Notes: generated by a model not told the origin, from the sequence alone. Shown: positions 12,700 through 26,442, numbered from the stretch's first letter. The stretch: DNA of 64,000 nucleotides from Mesocentrotus franciscanus (GCA_037976565.1 CP137672.1:38042672-38106671), one strand, 5' to 3'. Numbers and translations: made by a program.

Positions 12700-13920
12700 T
12701 ATTTTAGATAGTCTTTCCAGATATACTTTTTTGTATGAAATCTGAAAGCTATATAAATGTATACACATCAACGACATTGTCGTTACGGTTGTGTTGCATT
12801 CCAAAGAGATCTAACACATGAATGAAATGTATGGTGATTATACGCCCCCCCCCCCTCCTTCTACATGCATAAAAAATGCGATGACTAATTATATTCAAAT
12901 TAATTCACTTCTTGGATTTAAATCTGATGAAGCATTTGACTTTGATCGAACACACATGGCAAACTGCCTTTCAATCCATCCACAAATATATGAACATCAT
13001 TCAATACTAACTATGTATGGTTGCCGATGAATTGGGATGAAGTGAGTTTTTATTTTGTATATTAGGTGAGTAGAATATTTCGTTGGGAAAAACCTAATCA
13101 AACTCCTTCTAATAAAAGCACTGCCGACATTAAAATCAAACATGTTAAAGGAGCACCAAAATTCATAAAATATACTTATAAGATACCTGTAGTCTGCACT
13201 TGTATACAGCAAAGCCGATAATAATGTAGGTCAAAAAATGATATGTAATTTACTTCAGAAAGTTCAAAGTTGTATTGATAGTGTGTGTCAACTGTTACTC
13301 TGATCAAGCTGTTGTATGGTTAACCTAGTACTCAAGGCAAAAAAGAGGATAATTTTTTAATGCAAGAACTTGGCTATTACAAAATTAATATATCATTAAA
13401 AGTTATGAATATCAATTTCATTATTCTCCAGATGACTTGGTGTAAGCGTGAAAATAATGCGACAATATTTAGCCATTTTATCAAAGCAAGCAATAAACTT
13501 CATATATTATGCTGTCTTTTAGAAAATCTATTAACTTACGTGTGCTAACCTACCTGGGTTTAATCATGGACCTATGGTTTAATCAAACTCTCATAATATT
13601 GGATGAAGCTAGGACACAGAAATGCCTTTATTGTTAGGTAAACTGAAAATGGCAAATTTTCGCACGGCTCTGAAATAGTTAACCACATCTTTAGTGAATA
13701 TTCTTAGACAGAACAAATCCCATACGGACATACAAATTGGATAAGATAACCGTGATAACAACTGCATGTTCGATAGTTCATATTTTCGATATTTCTAGGG
13801 TAGGTCGCCATGATATTCCGTCCTAAAAGTATAGGCATATCCATTTACTACATGTGGGTGGAGAGAGATGAACGTAGATAAAAAGCCTTGTTTTGGCCGA
13901 GTATGAGAGCAAGCTATGGG
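12700..13920. other. No gene recognised
   Basis: A+T-rich sequence without repeats or recognisable coding signal; the longest open frames are about 70 codons. Confidence 0.6.
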
Positions 13921-13924
13921 AGAT

Positions 13925-13995
13925 AGAGTGGGGATCTGATCCTTGCATATCATGACTGAAGTCAAGAAGACGATCTAAACCACAGTGCTACCACA
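13925..13995 (-). mobile_element. Degenerate tRNA-like sequence, possible SINE head
   Basis: On the minus strand, TGGTAGCACTGTGGTTTAGA is followed by TGACTTCAGTCATG and then GGATCAGATCCCC. The A-box-like TGGTTTAGATCG (13971-13982) and B-box-like GGATCAGATCC (13932-13942) start 40 bp apart, close to the roughly 43-44 bp of a tRNA gene. The B box departs from GGTTCGAATCC at two positions and no closed acceptor stem is seen, so this is a relic or SINE head and not a working tRNA gene. Its 3' continuation does not match the SINE family at 29.5 and 33.1 kb. Confidence 0.35.
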
Positions 13996-13999
13996 ATGG

Positions 14000-16900
14000 T
14001 GATCAAATCGTGGCTTTTGCTGAGGAAAGGAATCTGTTACATTGATAAAATATTATTTATTATGGGGTATATAACCCATTCTAGGCGGAGTGAGTTCTTT
14101 GGCTTGAAATGTCGTAGGTTAGGATAATAATGAAAATGTCGCACAGTGTGTTTAAAAGAAAACAAATCTGACGATGGATTCAGAGACAACTAGATAATTC
14201 ATCTACATCATCTGACCGCAAGCACACCTTGTATCAATGCTGCACATCTCGAAGTTATTCCAAACACTGCGCACCTGGACGTACCTGGACGTACCTGGAC
14301 AACATTGCTTGAACAAAAAACAAAAAAATCCGGACAACTACCCCTACCCAACCCTCGCCCTAGATGTTCATGAGTGTGTTTAATTCATTTATATAAAATC
14401 GATTGTCCAACATGTCTTGCATGTCCAGGAAGTGAAAAATAGTTAACATTTGTTTAAAAATGTGTTAGATTTCACATGCAAGCTTCTGTCCTGGATAGTT
14501 ACATGTATGAACATTAAAAAAGAGGGAACCTTATTTGCGGTTTAAACTGCTGCCGTATTTCTCATGGTATACTATCCTGATAGAGCTTTTTCAAGATCAA
14601 CCTTATCAGAACGAGCAGCGTAGGAAGGAGGGAGGGGGTCTGGATGGAAAGGATGTAGACCTATGCTAATTTCAAAATTAGGGCTACACGATGATGCTTA
14701 TTAAAATGATAATAATTACGATAATGGTCGAAGTAGGTTATATAGAGTTCAAGTGATGTTCCTGAACCAGACTGGGGGATTATCTGCTAACTTGGCATGT
14801 AATACTAAGAATAGTCACACTATCAAAAAGTAACCTTGTGAAAAATTGAAAAAGATGATTATGTCTTTCTTTCCTTCTTGTTCCAGAAGCAGGCTGTGGT
14901 TTTCTCTTTTTTGATGGGAGAAACTTGGAAGTTAATATATTGCTTTCTTCTGTCATGTCTGTGTGATTGCGGCTTCGCACGTTAGGGATGAACTCTCAGG
15001 CTTTTGTAGATTAAAGTACATTTCTTTTGCGACACCTGTATACCTGAGGGCAAATATTAAGACCACTGCACTAAACACATCAAAAGAAATAAATAAAAAT
15101 ATACTCCAGCTGAAAAAAGTGTACTTCTCTTTGAATATTTGGAGGCGTTCACGATCACGGAGTTGGTTTTAAAGAGAGAAATGATAACTATTGATATAGA
15201 AGAACCGCAGAAACGACACCAAGGCCATTGCGACACAATGGTACGAATAGAAAATGATTAATGGTGGTGATCAATGGTGTTCAATACAGATACATGGTCT
15301 TTGAATCGTGAGGATAGGTTAGTGTCGTTTTATTACCCCGCTCCGAAAGGGTGCCTTTGATGTCTGATAGGGGTGCTCCTCCTTGTTACAGGGGGTCGTT
15401 CCCACCCCATTTCTGCGGGCCATACACCCTCATCTCTCTCTCTCTCTCTTACTTTGAATCGTTAACGGGACGTGATTAATCATGGATATGAAATACAGCA
15501 AGTTCATACGTCATCTCAACCCAGTTCACCCAAAACTAGCAGTGAAGAGGTATAAAAGAAGAAGATTAGCATAACTTTATACTGACTCCCCATCAATAAT
15601 TGTTCTTGAGATTCTAGATGGGTATATCTTTGTAATATGTGTGGTTATTTGTTTCTCGCTCTCCAACTCCAACCCTCTACAAGCCTAAATTCTATAATGA
15701 ATTCAATCTTACCCCGAGTTGATACTGATATCACAGTGACCTCATCATCAGTGTGCTGATGAAATAATACAAAGGTTATAAATATAATTGCTTATCCTTT
15801 TTCACTGACGTTAATGGTTTGACTGAAATTGTAATCGTATACCAAAGTAAAAACTGATCTCTGCCCTGGTTGGTTTTATTTTGGCAGATATTTTAACTCT
15901 CTCTTGACAAAAGATTGACAAAACAACACATAATGTTGATGATTTATGTCCCACGAATACACACTTATGCCATATAGAAAGTAGTCGCCTAGACTATGTT
16001 GTGTCTTAATATTCCTCAAATCGTGTGAATTTAAGCTTGTTTTTGAGCGGGAACGACGCAAATTGTACTCTACAGGCCCATTTAGGGACATAACCGTAAT
16101 TCTTGAAGCTATACTTTGAAATACAGGTGTGATGTGATATGAATATATATGTCATTGTCTCTGAGATTATTCTGTTGGTTTCAGTGAATTATATTTCTTC
16201 ATGTCTTGTCACTGCTGTCATCAAGGATTTAAATAGCCGATAAGTGAAACAAACTTCAATTGTCATCATACTGATTACAGCAACTAAAGAGAATTATCTC
16301 AAATCTAAAAGCTAGGCGCAAACCTTTCTTGAAATCATTGGTTTGAAAACAAAAAATATGCATAAACTTAAATATAAAGAGGCAAAAATCTTTGAATAGA
16401 ATTGCTTTAGTGAAATATAAGTTCTTAACAGGCTAGGGAATGCCTGATTGTTTTCCCTTTTTTGTCATTAAAAAAAAAATAGACGGGCATAAACAAAATA
16501 TAATAGTTATAATTTGAATTGAAGAGATGGAGAGATAGGATTATAGATAGTACAAAATATGCGAATAACTGTTAGAGATTATACTTTTAATTCATATCTT
16601 TAATGACCCACCAAAAATTCCTAAATATGGATTTACGGAAATAAACCTCTGTAATAATGACGAATAGGGTCAGTAAAAAAACTCGGTATATAGATAACTT
16701 GCTCTGGTTTCTCCTATTTCTGACGTCACTGGGTGAGTAAGAATGTATCATGCCTAGAGCCATCAACTGGAAATATGGCAATATCATATACAGAATAGCC
16801 AACTACCCCAGTAATTCAATGTTATTCATATACAGTAATTCTGAAGTCATCATTATCATCGAGTTATAATATGCCAAATAGTAAATGGTTTTGTTCTATA

Positions 16901-19065
16901 AGACAATATCTACCAATTTAAACGCCTGCTTTATAATGCTGTGCAATAATCCCTTCATACTAGAAAACATCAAATATTATATTTATAAGGTTAAAGTAGA
17001 AATTGTGTTATGCATATTATTTGCCTTGATTGGTATTCATGTTTTCAATTTGTCTAAAAATGTGTTTCCCAAGTACAAGCTGCTGTATGAATGTTGCAGT
17101 AATTATCTTCAAATCTTTTTGCTTTCATTGAAGAGGTTTTATCTTGTCTCTCGATTCTAAAATATTTGTTTACGCTCTTGCAATATGAGTCATGCGTTTT
17201 TAAAAAACTGATTCGCAATAAAATCGAACATCAAGCAACTTAGCAAACATATGAATAAGAGAACAGCAAACAATTCCTAAAGCAGCAGTTTAGAAAAGAG
17301 ATTTATATAGGTCTTGTGGAGAAAACAGTTTCAGCTTTAAGAGTTTTGATCAGACCCCCCCCCCTTTATTCTACATGTACTCTTTAATGCCGCCGCGCAT
17401 TTTATTTTTCATCAGGTTTCAAAAGGAAAGATTTGGAATAGCTAATTCTGATTTATTACAGCTATTGTCAAAGACTGCTAACAGTAATATGAGTTCAAGT
17501 TCAAGTAAAATTCTGTCTTCATTTTATGGGATTGTGTGATTAATGACAACATTATGGTGGTAATTGTAATGTGTAATTTTTGTCCCTACTTTTAGGTTTT
17601 TATGAAGCTGGTAGGCATGTACGACGGAACAAAAACATCTGCTAAATATCGCAGATGACTTGAATACACATCGGGGTTATACCATACATTAGATGACAAG
17701 TGAATGATACATTATTGCACATTACACTCGGGAGGCTAACGATTGAAAGAATATTAATTTGATAAATGATGCGTTTTTGTATTCTGTTCACACGTTCAAC
17801 AAAACAAAACATTATGTGAAATTGGAACTTGAAAAAACATTTGCGTAAATTGAACAAATAACCTTAGCTAAACAACATTTGTAAAGGCTTTTTACATAAA
17901 CAACATATATATTATATATATTAATCTAAAAATCAAATTACAACATTTCATATTTTGACACTTTTACACAAAATTTGATTATTTATTTTTTAATGTTATT
18001 GAAACAAATGTCAATGGATGGTAAATTAGTTTAAACAAAAAATATTTCCAATATTTAAATTTCATGATCCACATTTTACAAATATTGAAATCTGATAATG
18101 AATTTCATGAGGAATAGATATATGGAATGTGTTTATAACATTGTAGTTCATTTTAACGAAACGAAAATGATGACAATCTGTTTATTTTAGATATAAACTC
18201 GTCTATATTGATAGTCTCATGTCACAGTAGCGTACCCCTGTCGCTGGCATCGTCGCCGGCGGCGTCCGCTGGCCCGCTTACATTTATCGCGACGCTCAAA
18301 GTTCCACAGCCTTCGTGCAGGTGTGATATCTATTCACTTCAAATTTACACGCGTGATACATCAATGGTTCGAATATTATATCGCGCCGCAATTTCACCAT
18401 TTCTTTATGGGGAAACTCTGGCATATTAATCACTGGAGAAATACCTTTAGACGGGTGCGATCTTTCCTAATCATGTTTGGTATCATTTTCAGTGTGGTTT
18501 TCCTCCTTCTAACCTTGGAGTAGACGAATACAATCGGTATAGATTGACTTTATATTGTTGAATACGATGTTTACTACGAGCTTCTTTAATAATGTAAGAA
18601 ATGATTTATGACAGCTATTGAAGTTCGAGGGTTTTGAAACGAAGATCAAATATTTACCGACACCTTTAGAAATGGAAAAGAAACATTGAACGAGAAGTAC
18701 AGTGGGGTGAGAGGGTAGAAATAAATTATTCTAATGGTTATTCTGACACGTTCAGTTCACAATTCTATTGACTTGCTTCAGATGTTTGTTGGGAGCTATA
18801 AAATGGCAACAAAACATAGGATTTGTGTCTTATTGTGTTGATATTTCAGCATCAGAAAATCTTATTTTCCATCACTATGCTCGAGCGCCAATATCGTTTT
18901 CCTCCCTCGTAGTGTATATTCTGTTTATGATTTGAAAGTGTGAAAATAACTAATGTATGGTACAAAATGTACAGCGAACATTATACTAGGAATATTAAGA
19001 TTAGTATGGTATTCATCAAATATCAAAATAATGTCTGTAATTATTTAACATATGTTTTTTTTTAA
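14000..19065. other. No gene recognised; scattered small repeats
   Basis: I find only minor features. They are three copies of a 10-bp unit (G(C/T)ACCTGGAC) at 14271-14300, (TC)n at 15431-15449, a full CRE palindrome TGACGTCA at 16731-16738, a C-run at about 17356-17366, an AT-palindrome around 17906-17925, and an unusually GC-rich patch at 18230-18300. Open frames are at most 91 codons and not protein-like. Confidence 0.55.
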
Positions 19066-19071
19066 CATTAC

Positions 19072-19208
19072 GAAATTAACAATGTAGAACTGAATAGAAC
19101 ATGGGCTTGTTTGAGAAATTAACAATGTAGAACTGAATAGAACATGGGCTTGTTTGAGAAATTAACTATGTAAAACTGAATAGAACTTGGGCTTGTTTGA
19201 GAAATTAA
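19072..19208. repeat. 43-bp tandem triplication
   Basis: Three head-to-tail copies start at 19072, 19115 and 19158, each beginning GAAATTAAC and ending GGGCTTGTTTGA; a fourth starts at 19201 and breaks off after GAAATTAA. Copies 1 and 2 are identical and copy 3 has three substitutions, so the 1/2 duplication is the most recent event. Confidence 0.95.
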
Positions 19209-19209
19209 G

Positions 19210-20420
19210 CCAAAAACGTTTATTAACACGGAGATAAAAAAAGAACACACATGAATACTGCACAATAAGGTACTTATATTTTGCTTTAAATATCTAATTA
19301 TAAATTGACATGCATGGTCCCTAAAGTGCGCATGACTGTGTATATTTGATGTTTAGTAAGTAGATCCATTCAGTCAAGTGTTTACAAAACTTTTAAAGCT
19401 ACTGTTCCGCATAGCTAATGAATGTTTACTATATGTAGCAGAACTGAATATGATATACGCAAAGCATGCCAGCGGGTATGATAAATAGAAAATACTGAAA
19501 ATGAGAAATGGAAAAACCTCAACACGCTCGATGAAATCGACAATTTCTGAAAATAAAACTCTAATTTAGTTTCTTTCATGAGTTTTTGTTTTGAACATTT
19601 TTTAAAAGAATAATGATAATCGCTTCAATTTCCTTTCATTTCGCTAAAAAGCTACATATTCGACTTAAAGTATCAATTGGCGCCAACACTTTGTCTATAA
19701 CAACCCATTGTTACTTACCTAACTTGAATTTCTCTTCTCTCCTAACAGGCTCTTGATTATGTAGGTTGCACCTGCGTAAAAATCTTGACGTCAAATGAAC
19801 ATTGTTAGTTCATCATCACCTAGAATATTCTGTTCATAATCTTTGTGATCGAACAATAGTATACCGACACCCTGACCAAAATATGTTTGTATAATATGCT
19901 CCAGATTATGAATACATTTTAGATGTGATACAATCAGCCCAATGCCTTTGTCACAAAACACATCAAGCCGTGTACATCCCCAATACCAATGTCTAATTTC
20001 CTTTGTCTAACGTTAAAAAACCTGATTTTTAAATTATACAAATATCTCACTTTTTTCTTCTTCTCATTTTGTTGTGTTATGTATCATGTTTTGCTACCAG
20101 GTGTCGTCTGCAGATCATATTAATCAAGTTAGTGTCTGTACTGAACGATGAGTTTGATTCTCGCCACCCACCTCCATTATAATCATGATGAGTTATTATT
20201 ATCTTATTTTACTGGGCAAATGAGCCGATGGTTCTGAACCATTAGAACTCTTTGGCATCAGAAATTAGGCTCTTCTTTACGTTTAAATGTTGAGGGCATA
20301 ATACACCAACACCCGATGCTAAATCATGGACCATGAAAGTGAGGCTGCACCCTTTGTGAAAGAAGCTCCCATCAGACATCAGACGGGGAGAAAGAGGGAT
20401 GATTTATGAAGAGGTACCTT
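19210..20420. other. No gene recognised
   Basis: A+T-rich DNA with no supported gene or mobile element. One more CRE palindrome (TGACGTCA) lies at 19796-19803. Confidence 0.6.
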
Positions 20421-20424
20421 GAAT

Positions 20425-20653
20425 CAGTGGCGTAGCGTGGATCCAGTGGTTGGGGGGTAGCACCGGGACCATATACGTGGCTGCAATCGAATAAACCAGC
20501 ATGGAATGAGAGGAGGCATGCTGCATCTTCTTCTCATTTGGAGGTCCTTCTTGGCTTTCACTCTCTTGTTTAACTTTCCTTTTCATATTTACCTTTGTTT
20601 TACTATACAATGGGGGCGCAGATGCCCTCTCTCCTCTTATGGCTACGCCGCAG
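20425..20653. mobile_element. Possible short hAT-like TIR element (229 bp)
   Basis: The left end CAGTGGCGTAGC (20425-20436) and the right end, read in reverse complement as CTGCGGCGTAGC (20642-20653), match at 10 of 12 positions in inverted orientation. CAGTGGCGTAGC resembles the ends of many hAT-type elements. I cannot find a convincing 8-bp target duplication, and the interior encodes nothing recognisable. The 138-codon minus-strand open frame at 20404-20820 runs across these ends and is not credible as a gene. Confidence 0.3.
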
Positions 20654-20659
20654 ACTCGG

Positions 20660-23205
20660 ATCAATTTCGGAAATGCACTTACATGAACTTTGGAGACTAA
20701 GCCACCAAAGCAAAATGAGCTGCTTTTTGCACGATTAGGAAGAAATCGAAAACGAAGAAAAAAAGGATAATTCTTTTCAATTATACACACAAAGACTCCC
20801 GCCCCTATTATTCTTCTCATATTGTGGAGAACTCGTTACACGACCTTATGCGCGACTAACTACGCGCAACGAAAGGACACAAAAGCCAACCCATTACGAA
20901 CCCGCTTAAAAAAAACACTACTAGTTTCATGACAAGAAGGAAAAACCAAAAACATATCCCGCCTACATGCTATCAAACTATTCCAATTTCTTTATTGAAT
21001 ACAATATTTAGATTTGAATTACCTTTTTTCTCTCTTTCATGTTGACTGTGTATTCAAAGAAGAGACAGCTGAGGGTAGCCCAAACCAATAGAACTCAGCG
21101 GTTTGATACAAATTGGTTCTTTACAAGGATTATAGGATTGCAAAACATCCCCAATTGGGAGCCATTTCTGCTCATTAAGCCCTGATACAGGTTACAGACG
21201 GGTTGGTAGGATACCAAACCCATACCAAACCCACAGTACGCAGCCCGCTAAATGTTAATTAAACATCGATATTACATCTACTGGTAATGGAAACATTCAA
21301 GTTTAGATAGGAGAGCGCGTGCAAGTGAAGCTCTCACACCACACCACACAGTTCTAATACATATATGTTTGTTGACAGGATTCCTTGTTTCATTTCTTAA
21401 AGATAACAATTTCAGAAAATTTAAACTTCAAAATATGTATATAATATCTAATGCCGAATTTAGATTGGATTGTGTTGGGTTGGCAAATAAGTGGTCTGCA
21501 GCTATATACTGTCCTTATTAATTGTCTGAAGTAGGCAGATAGAAAAGAGAACATGATGTATTAACATGTGGGCGGTATTGTGCTGGATATTTCAAGTAAT
21601 TAAGAACCAAGACACAACCAGTTATCAGCTGCCAACATTTTGTTTCCCTACTATTTATGTCAGGCGGAATTATAAGTTTGATAGCTAAATAACTGAATAT
21701 TATCTATAATTTAAGTGGATGGAATTTCAAGAAAAGATTTTTTTTAAACCTCCATAGAATTGCTTCTGCATGGTACCACGCGCCTGTAAACAAATAAATT
21801 GATTTCGACGCTAAAAGAATGAGGAAGTTCTCCTAGTTAAGATTTGTTCTGTCATCATGGTTTATCAAAACGCTTGTTTCAATTTGATGAAAAGTAACAT
21901 TTGAAACACAAAATAGTTTTGTCTGGGGTTTTGGAAACTTTTTGCGAGACGCGGAGGATTTCAAATGGAAGTGATTTGTTTGAGGAATCAGTTCAAACCC
22001 ATGTAGACGGTGGAGAAGCATAAAGCTTAGACCAGATGCTGCTAGCTGTAACACTGACACAGGAGATGTATCCACCTTAATGGACAAAGCGTTCAGTTCC
22101 CAAATTGCATTTCATATACAATAAAACAGATCCAATTTCGTTAAAAGAAATTGCAATCAAGATCATAAAACAGGCAATTTCTATAACTCGTCCCTTCCCA
22201 TCTTGCATATTGTTTGTCAAACTTATAAAAAGGCAAAATAACGAGATTTCAAAGTTATCGTACTTTTTGAGGTGAAATCTTCTACATGTTCACAGTGAAA
22301 TCGATTTTGCACACGTCACTCTTCTGATTACGTCTGTTGTTAAAGTTTGAATTGAAACTCGAGCATTACTCACTGTCCAATTAAGAGTAATGGAAATCCT
22401 TGTGATATTTATGATATCGTCCCGCCTTCATATAACCACACAACAAAGCTGTACAAAAATATGATGTGATGGAGGGGAAAGGGGGAAACTCAGAAAATAA
22501 TTCCGAGACTAATATCAGAGTTGGGTTTTGGTAAATACTTAGGATTATAGTTTTGAATGCAATAACGATTGATACCAGGGTTATCATATATTATAGTCAG
22601 CTTTGTTGTTTCTCTTTTTACAGAACCGTTACACTATTTCTATTTTCATTTTTTCAGTTGAGACATAAATCTAATTGTTGACAAAAGTGTTTGACATAGT
22701 GACAATGAAACCTCATTACCTCTCTCTGATCGGCTAATTTAGACCAATTTGAGTCGGGTATGTATTTTCAATTTTGCTTAATTGCACGTGAAGAGGATTT
22801 TGTGGATACCATATATAGACCCGCCAGAATATATGACAGCGCTGGGGGCTCTTTTTTTATTTGGAGGGTAAATTCTGATTAGAATTCGGTCCTGTAAATC
22901 GACTGTTAAATCCCCTTGTAGATGGGCTATCAAAGAAAAATCAACGCGTTAATTGTTTGTGATTAGGCCAAAATATGCCACGGTTTTTCCCAAACTGTAA
23001 ACTTTGTTGTCAACGAACTTGACATGTTTTGACTTCATGATAAAGCTGTATTATTTCAAAATTATGTATTGAAAGTTGAAAAGTAGATCCAATAAATTTA
23101 TTTCTTCTTGTCTATTTCTTTCTCTCTCCTTCTAACTTTGCATCAGACAAAATGAGGTGAAACTCTGTGCCTTAATTTCAAACAAATTTTAAAAGCTTTC
23201 TTGGA
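20660..23205. other. No gene recognised
   Basis: No RNA gene, exon or mobile element could be supported. The longest open frame is 84 codons (21833-22087, minus) and has no recognisable motif. Confidence 0.6.
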
Positions 23206-23211
23206 TGTTGG

Positions 23212-23226
23212 AAGAGAGAGAGAGCG

Positions 23227-23257
<31 letters not shown>

Positions 23258-23284
23258 TGAAACAGAAGATGAGACAGAGCGTGC

Positions 23285-23322
<38 letters not shown>
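23212..23322. repeat. Interrupted (GA)n microsatellite
   Basis: Two GA tracts (about 23212-23258 and 23286-23322) are separated by a short GA-poor spacer containing ATGAAACAGAAGATGAGACA. The serine/leucine-rich minus-strand frames over it come from the CT reading of the tract. Confidence 0.95.
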
Positions 23323-23325
<3 letters not shown>

Positions 23326-23329
23326 GGGT

Positions 23330-26295
23330 AGTAGTATAAGGGTGAGTTGGTTTTAACCACGGGTTCCAGGGCGGCAAGTACAGGTGACTTTTTGCTATTG
23401 TTCAGGTTGCGGTCATTGCCTTGAGGTCGAGGGAGTCTAACTATCCATTTCGCATGAATAGTTAAGCTGATGATCACCCTTTCACATCATATTATTGAAC
23501 TGAATGAGAATCAGAAGACGACACACGTTATTCAATGACTTGCTTGTGTTCATTCTTTTACATCCATATATTTGGGGTCATAATATAAACCATAAAACCA
23601 TCTCAAGAAAGGAACAAAATAACGCCTATGTAGACTAGTTGACGGCAACTTACATGAAATTAGAAAATCATGTTACGATGAGCTGATGAACAGAATGTAG
23701 TTCTTCAATTTGTATTCATTGATTGTTTTGGGCTGATCAGACTTGTAACAAAAGATGATGCATTCTATAAATACGTTATAAGCCTGGTAAAATATGATCA
23801 TCATAACAAAATATGCATCATACAATTGTAATCAAATAACCTATAAGTCTTGCCCTCTATTTTTTTAACATCAATGTTGAACAAGTTTTGTTATCCAATT
23901 TTAAAGGTCTTAATATCCTAACAGCGCAAACTCTTCGAGCAAATCTATGCTCAGGTCGTAGAGAGGGCTAAAACCTGGTTGGAACATTAAGAATTATCCT
24001 CACGCATCACTTCAGGCTGACCGCTTTCACTACAGAAATACTATCGCTGTCCAAGTTGTGTGTGATTGGCTAAGGCGTAGTATATCACGTGATCTTCGGG
24101 AAGGCGCCATTGTGTCGGGATATAACTTACACGCTTTACGACAGTCTGTATGAGCATGCTTAGAGGATGTCATAATTTACACAAAGAAGTTGAGGTTCAT
24201 AAGTAACGATAACATATAAGCATCACGCCCACGAGTTAAGAACAATTTCCTTTAATTTTCACTGTTCCATAATTGCATTTATATCTCTGATGTATAAATG
24301 CATCTACTGCTGCTTTCACATTAGAAAAGTTACTTTCGTCACTTTTGAAAGTTTGATGAAACTTCGGTGAATGTAACGACAAATGACTTGTTGCTGATAG
24401 ACTCCAGGAGGGAGGTGTTTCATTAATGTAAAGTGATAAATACAAATATTTAGCCTTTTATTTGTGTTTAGGCTTCTTACCAATCGAAAATGTTCCTTCA
24501 AAAATACCTCTCGGGTGTCTAGATAAGTTCTCATTAAACACCACCGATATGCTGAATGAAAGTGACTGATTCTAGCGGTTTTCGATGTTGGTGTTGCTTT
24601 GATATTTCTTTGGTGTAGTCTGAAGATCCCGAGATAGTTAGCTCAAGACTCTGGCTTTTACAGTGTTCTATTTATTTTATGTTATTTTTTTTCTTGGGGG
24701 AGCCTGATACTATTTTATGCATGATACTGTTTTATATTGCCTACAACTTTCCCGTTATAAGTTACCATATAGATGAAGTTCAAAGCGAATTTCTATCGAG
24801 TACCGACTGTAGATCCGTTTTGTGTCAAAGGAACCTTGTATATAACAAGTGACATTTCCTCGGTAAATATTGTGATGAGATTGGAGCGATGGTATTGGGT
24901 GTTTTTCTCCACTGCTTCATCCGACTAGGGTTTCGATTTGCTAGACATTTGGCTCATTTCCTGAACACCATCACTTCTATATTCTCTCATATTTCCAAAT
25001 GATGAACACTTATAAGAAAAGATAAAGAAATACTCAGTAATCCTTTAAGCTCAATGTGGGAGGGCGGCAAATAAAAGAGAACAAACCTGTAACCGACATC
25101 CAACGAATGAGGAAACAAAAAATGGGTTGCGAAGGCATGGTAGGAGAAGATCCGCCCAGGCTGAATATTTGGAAAATATTAGGATAAAGATCAGAGTTAA
25201 ATACGAATGCTCTTAAAGCCTTCCTTTTCAGCCCTGACTAATTTTTCTCCAGACAAAAAAACAAATATGACCAACTACTTAGATCACGAACGTGTGACAT
25301 TAATCCCTAAATCATATTTGTGAAAAACTCTTGGGGATCATGCAAGAAAAATCAACTTATACCTCACTGACGTTCTTGTAGGTTACATAAGATTTGAGGC
25401 CCTTTCTCAAGAGAAATTTGAAAATGCACGTATGACAATGTTTTGCAGGGATACATCCTTTGGTTTCAAGGAATTGATCTTTTAATGGATCTCCAAAGCT
25501 TTTGGCCCAAGCTTTGTATCATTCTCAATGAAATATAAACAGGAAGATCCGCCCTATGCCATTATCCTGTATCCCCTATGTATGTTTAATACTTATGTTA
25601 TTGTTTGTGCCAGATGAGCACGGTTTTACTGGTGATGGAAAACATGTGAAACCAAATGTCCAAGCCCCTTCCATAGTTTGAACCTGTTACACCCTTGTTA
25701 AGAGTAATTGGAAGGAAAACTATTAAATTTGATTTAGAGACGAAGAGGGCAAAACAAGTTTGAAAACACGAGTCCGTGAGGTTCAAGTTTAAAGTTCGCT
25801 CAGGGGAGGAAAAGTGAAAGTCGTCAGGGAATGATGAAAGCTGACATCGGAAAAGCTTTGATTGCTGTCCCTCTAGCCTCGGGGTGATAATACCCACCAG
25901 GCAGCCTAAACTAACCAAGAGTCACTGCACTGTCGGACATTAATTTCTTAGCCTACCCCCTCTATCGTCGTCAATGTATATTCACTCGCAACTTAGAGAT
26001 CTCACAGCTTTGGGGTTGTACAGACAAGTTCAGCTTTGTAGTTCTTTGTTTTGAATCCGTTGATTCAATTTGGTTGAATTTTGAAGAGTGGATGAGCTCT
26101 TTGGTTCAATTCAACGTCTTGCCGGCATGTTTTGGGGCTGTCTATAGTCATTTGAAAAAAGAGGATGTATTAAACAGCCCCTCGGTTCATATGGCGCCAT
26201 GACGCCTTCTTTACTAATTGTTCACTTCATTCTTAGTTTACATTAAAATCCTCCTCTTCTTATTCTACCTCCATCTAATTAACCGTTTACTCATG
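23330..26295. other. No gene recognised
   Basis: Mostly A+T-rich DNA. The only point of note is a short motif cluster at 24064-24110, listed separately. A 106-codon minus-strand open frame at 25598-25918 has no recognisable domain. A 10-bp palindrome ATGGCGCCAT occurs near 26190. Confidence 0.55.
24064..24110. promoter_or_regulatory. Candidate regulatory cluster (CCAAT-like, E-box palindrome, GGCGCC)
   Basis: GATTGGCT (inverted CCAAT) at 24064, the 10-bp palindrome ATCACGTGAT containing a CACGTG E-box at 24084-24093, and GGCGCCAT at 24103 lie within 47 bp, in a locally GC-richer stretch. Such words are common in animal promoters, but no gene is recognised downstream. This is inference from motifs only. 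Confidence 0.2.
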
Positions 26296-26299
26296 TCAT

Positions 26300-26438
26300 C
26301 TTGTCCCTTCTCCTTCTTCTTTTCTCCTTCTTTTTGTTTTCTCTTTCTTCTTCTTCTTCATCTTCTTCTTCTCCTTCTTCTTCATCATCTTCTTCTCCTC
26401 CTCCTCCTCCTTCTCTTCCTCTTCCTCCTCATCTTCAC
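26300..26438. repeat. CTT/CTC polypyrimidine tract
   Basis: Imperfect TTC/CTT/CTC triplets fill the interval and produce a leucine-rich pseudo-reading frame. The tract abuts the 3' tail of the minus-strand LINE remnant at 26443, a common place for microsatellites to grow. Confidence 0.9.
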
Positions 26439-26442
26439 CGTT

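Noticed and set aside
20404..20820. 138-codon minus-strand open frame
   Set aside because: It spans TIR-like transposon ends and purine-rich DNA, has no recognisable domain, and its composition changes abruptly along its length.
24801..24825. Eleven bases matching mature miR-10 (CTGTAGATCCG)
   Set aside because: The seed region at the 5' end is altered by an insertion (TACCGACTG), and the candidate would lie on the 3' arm of a weak hairpin, whereas miR-10 comes from the 5' arm.
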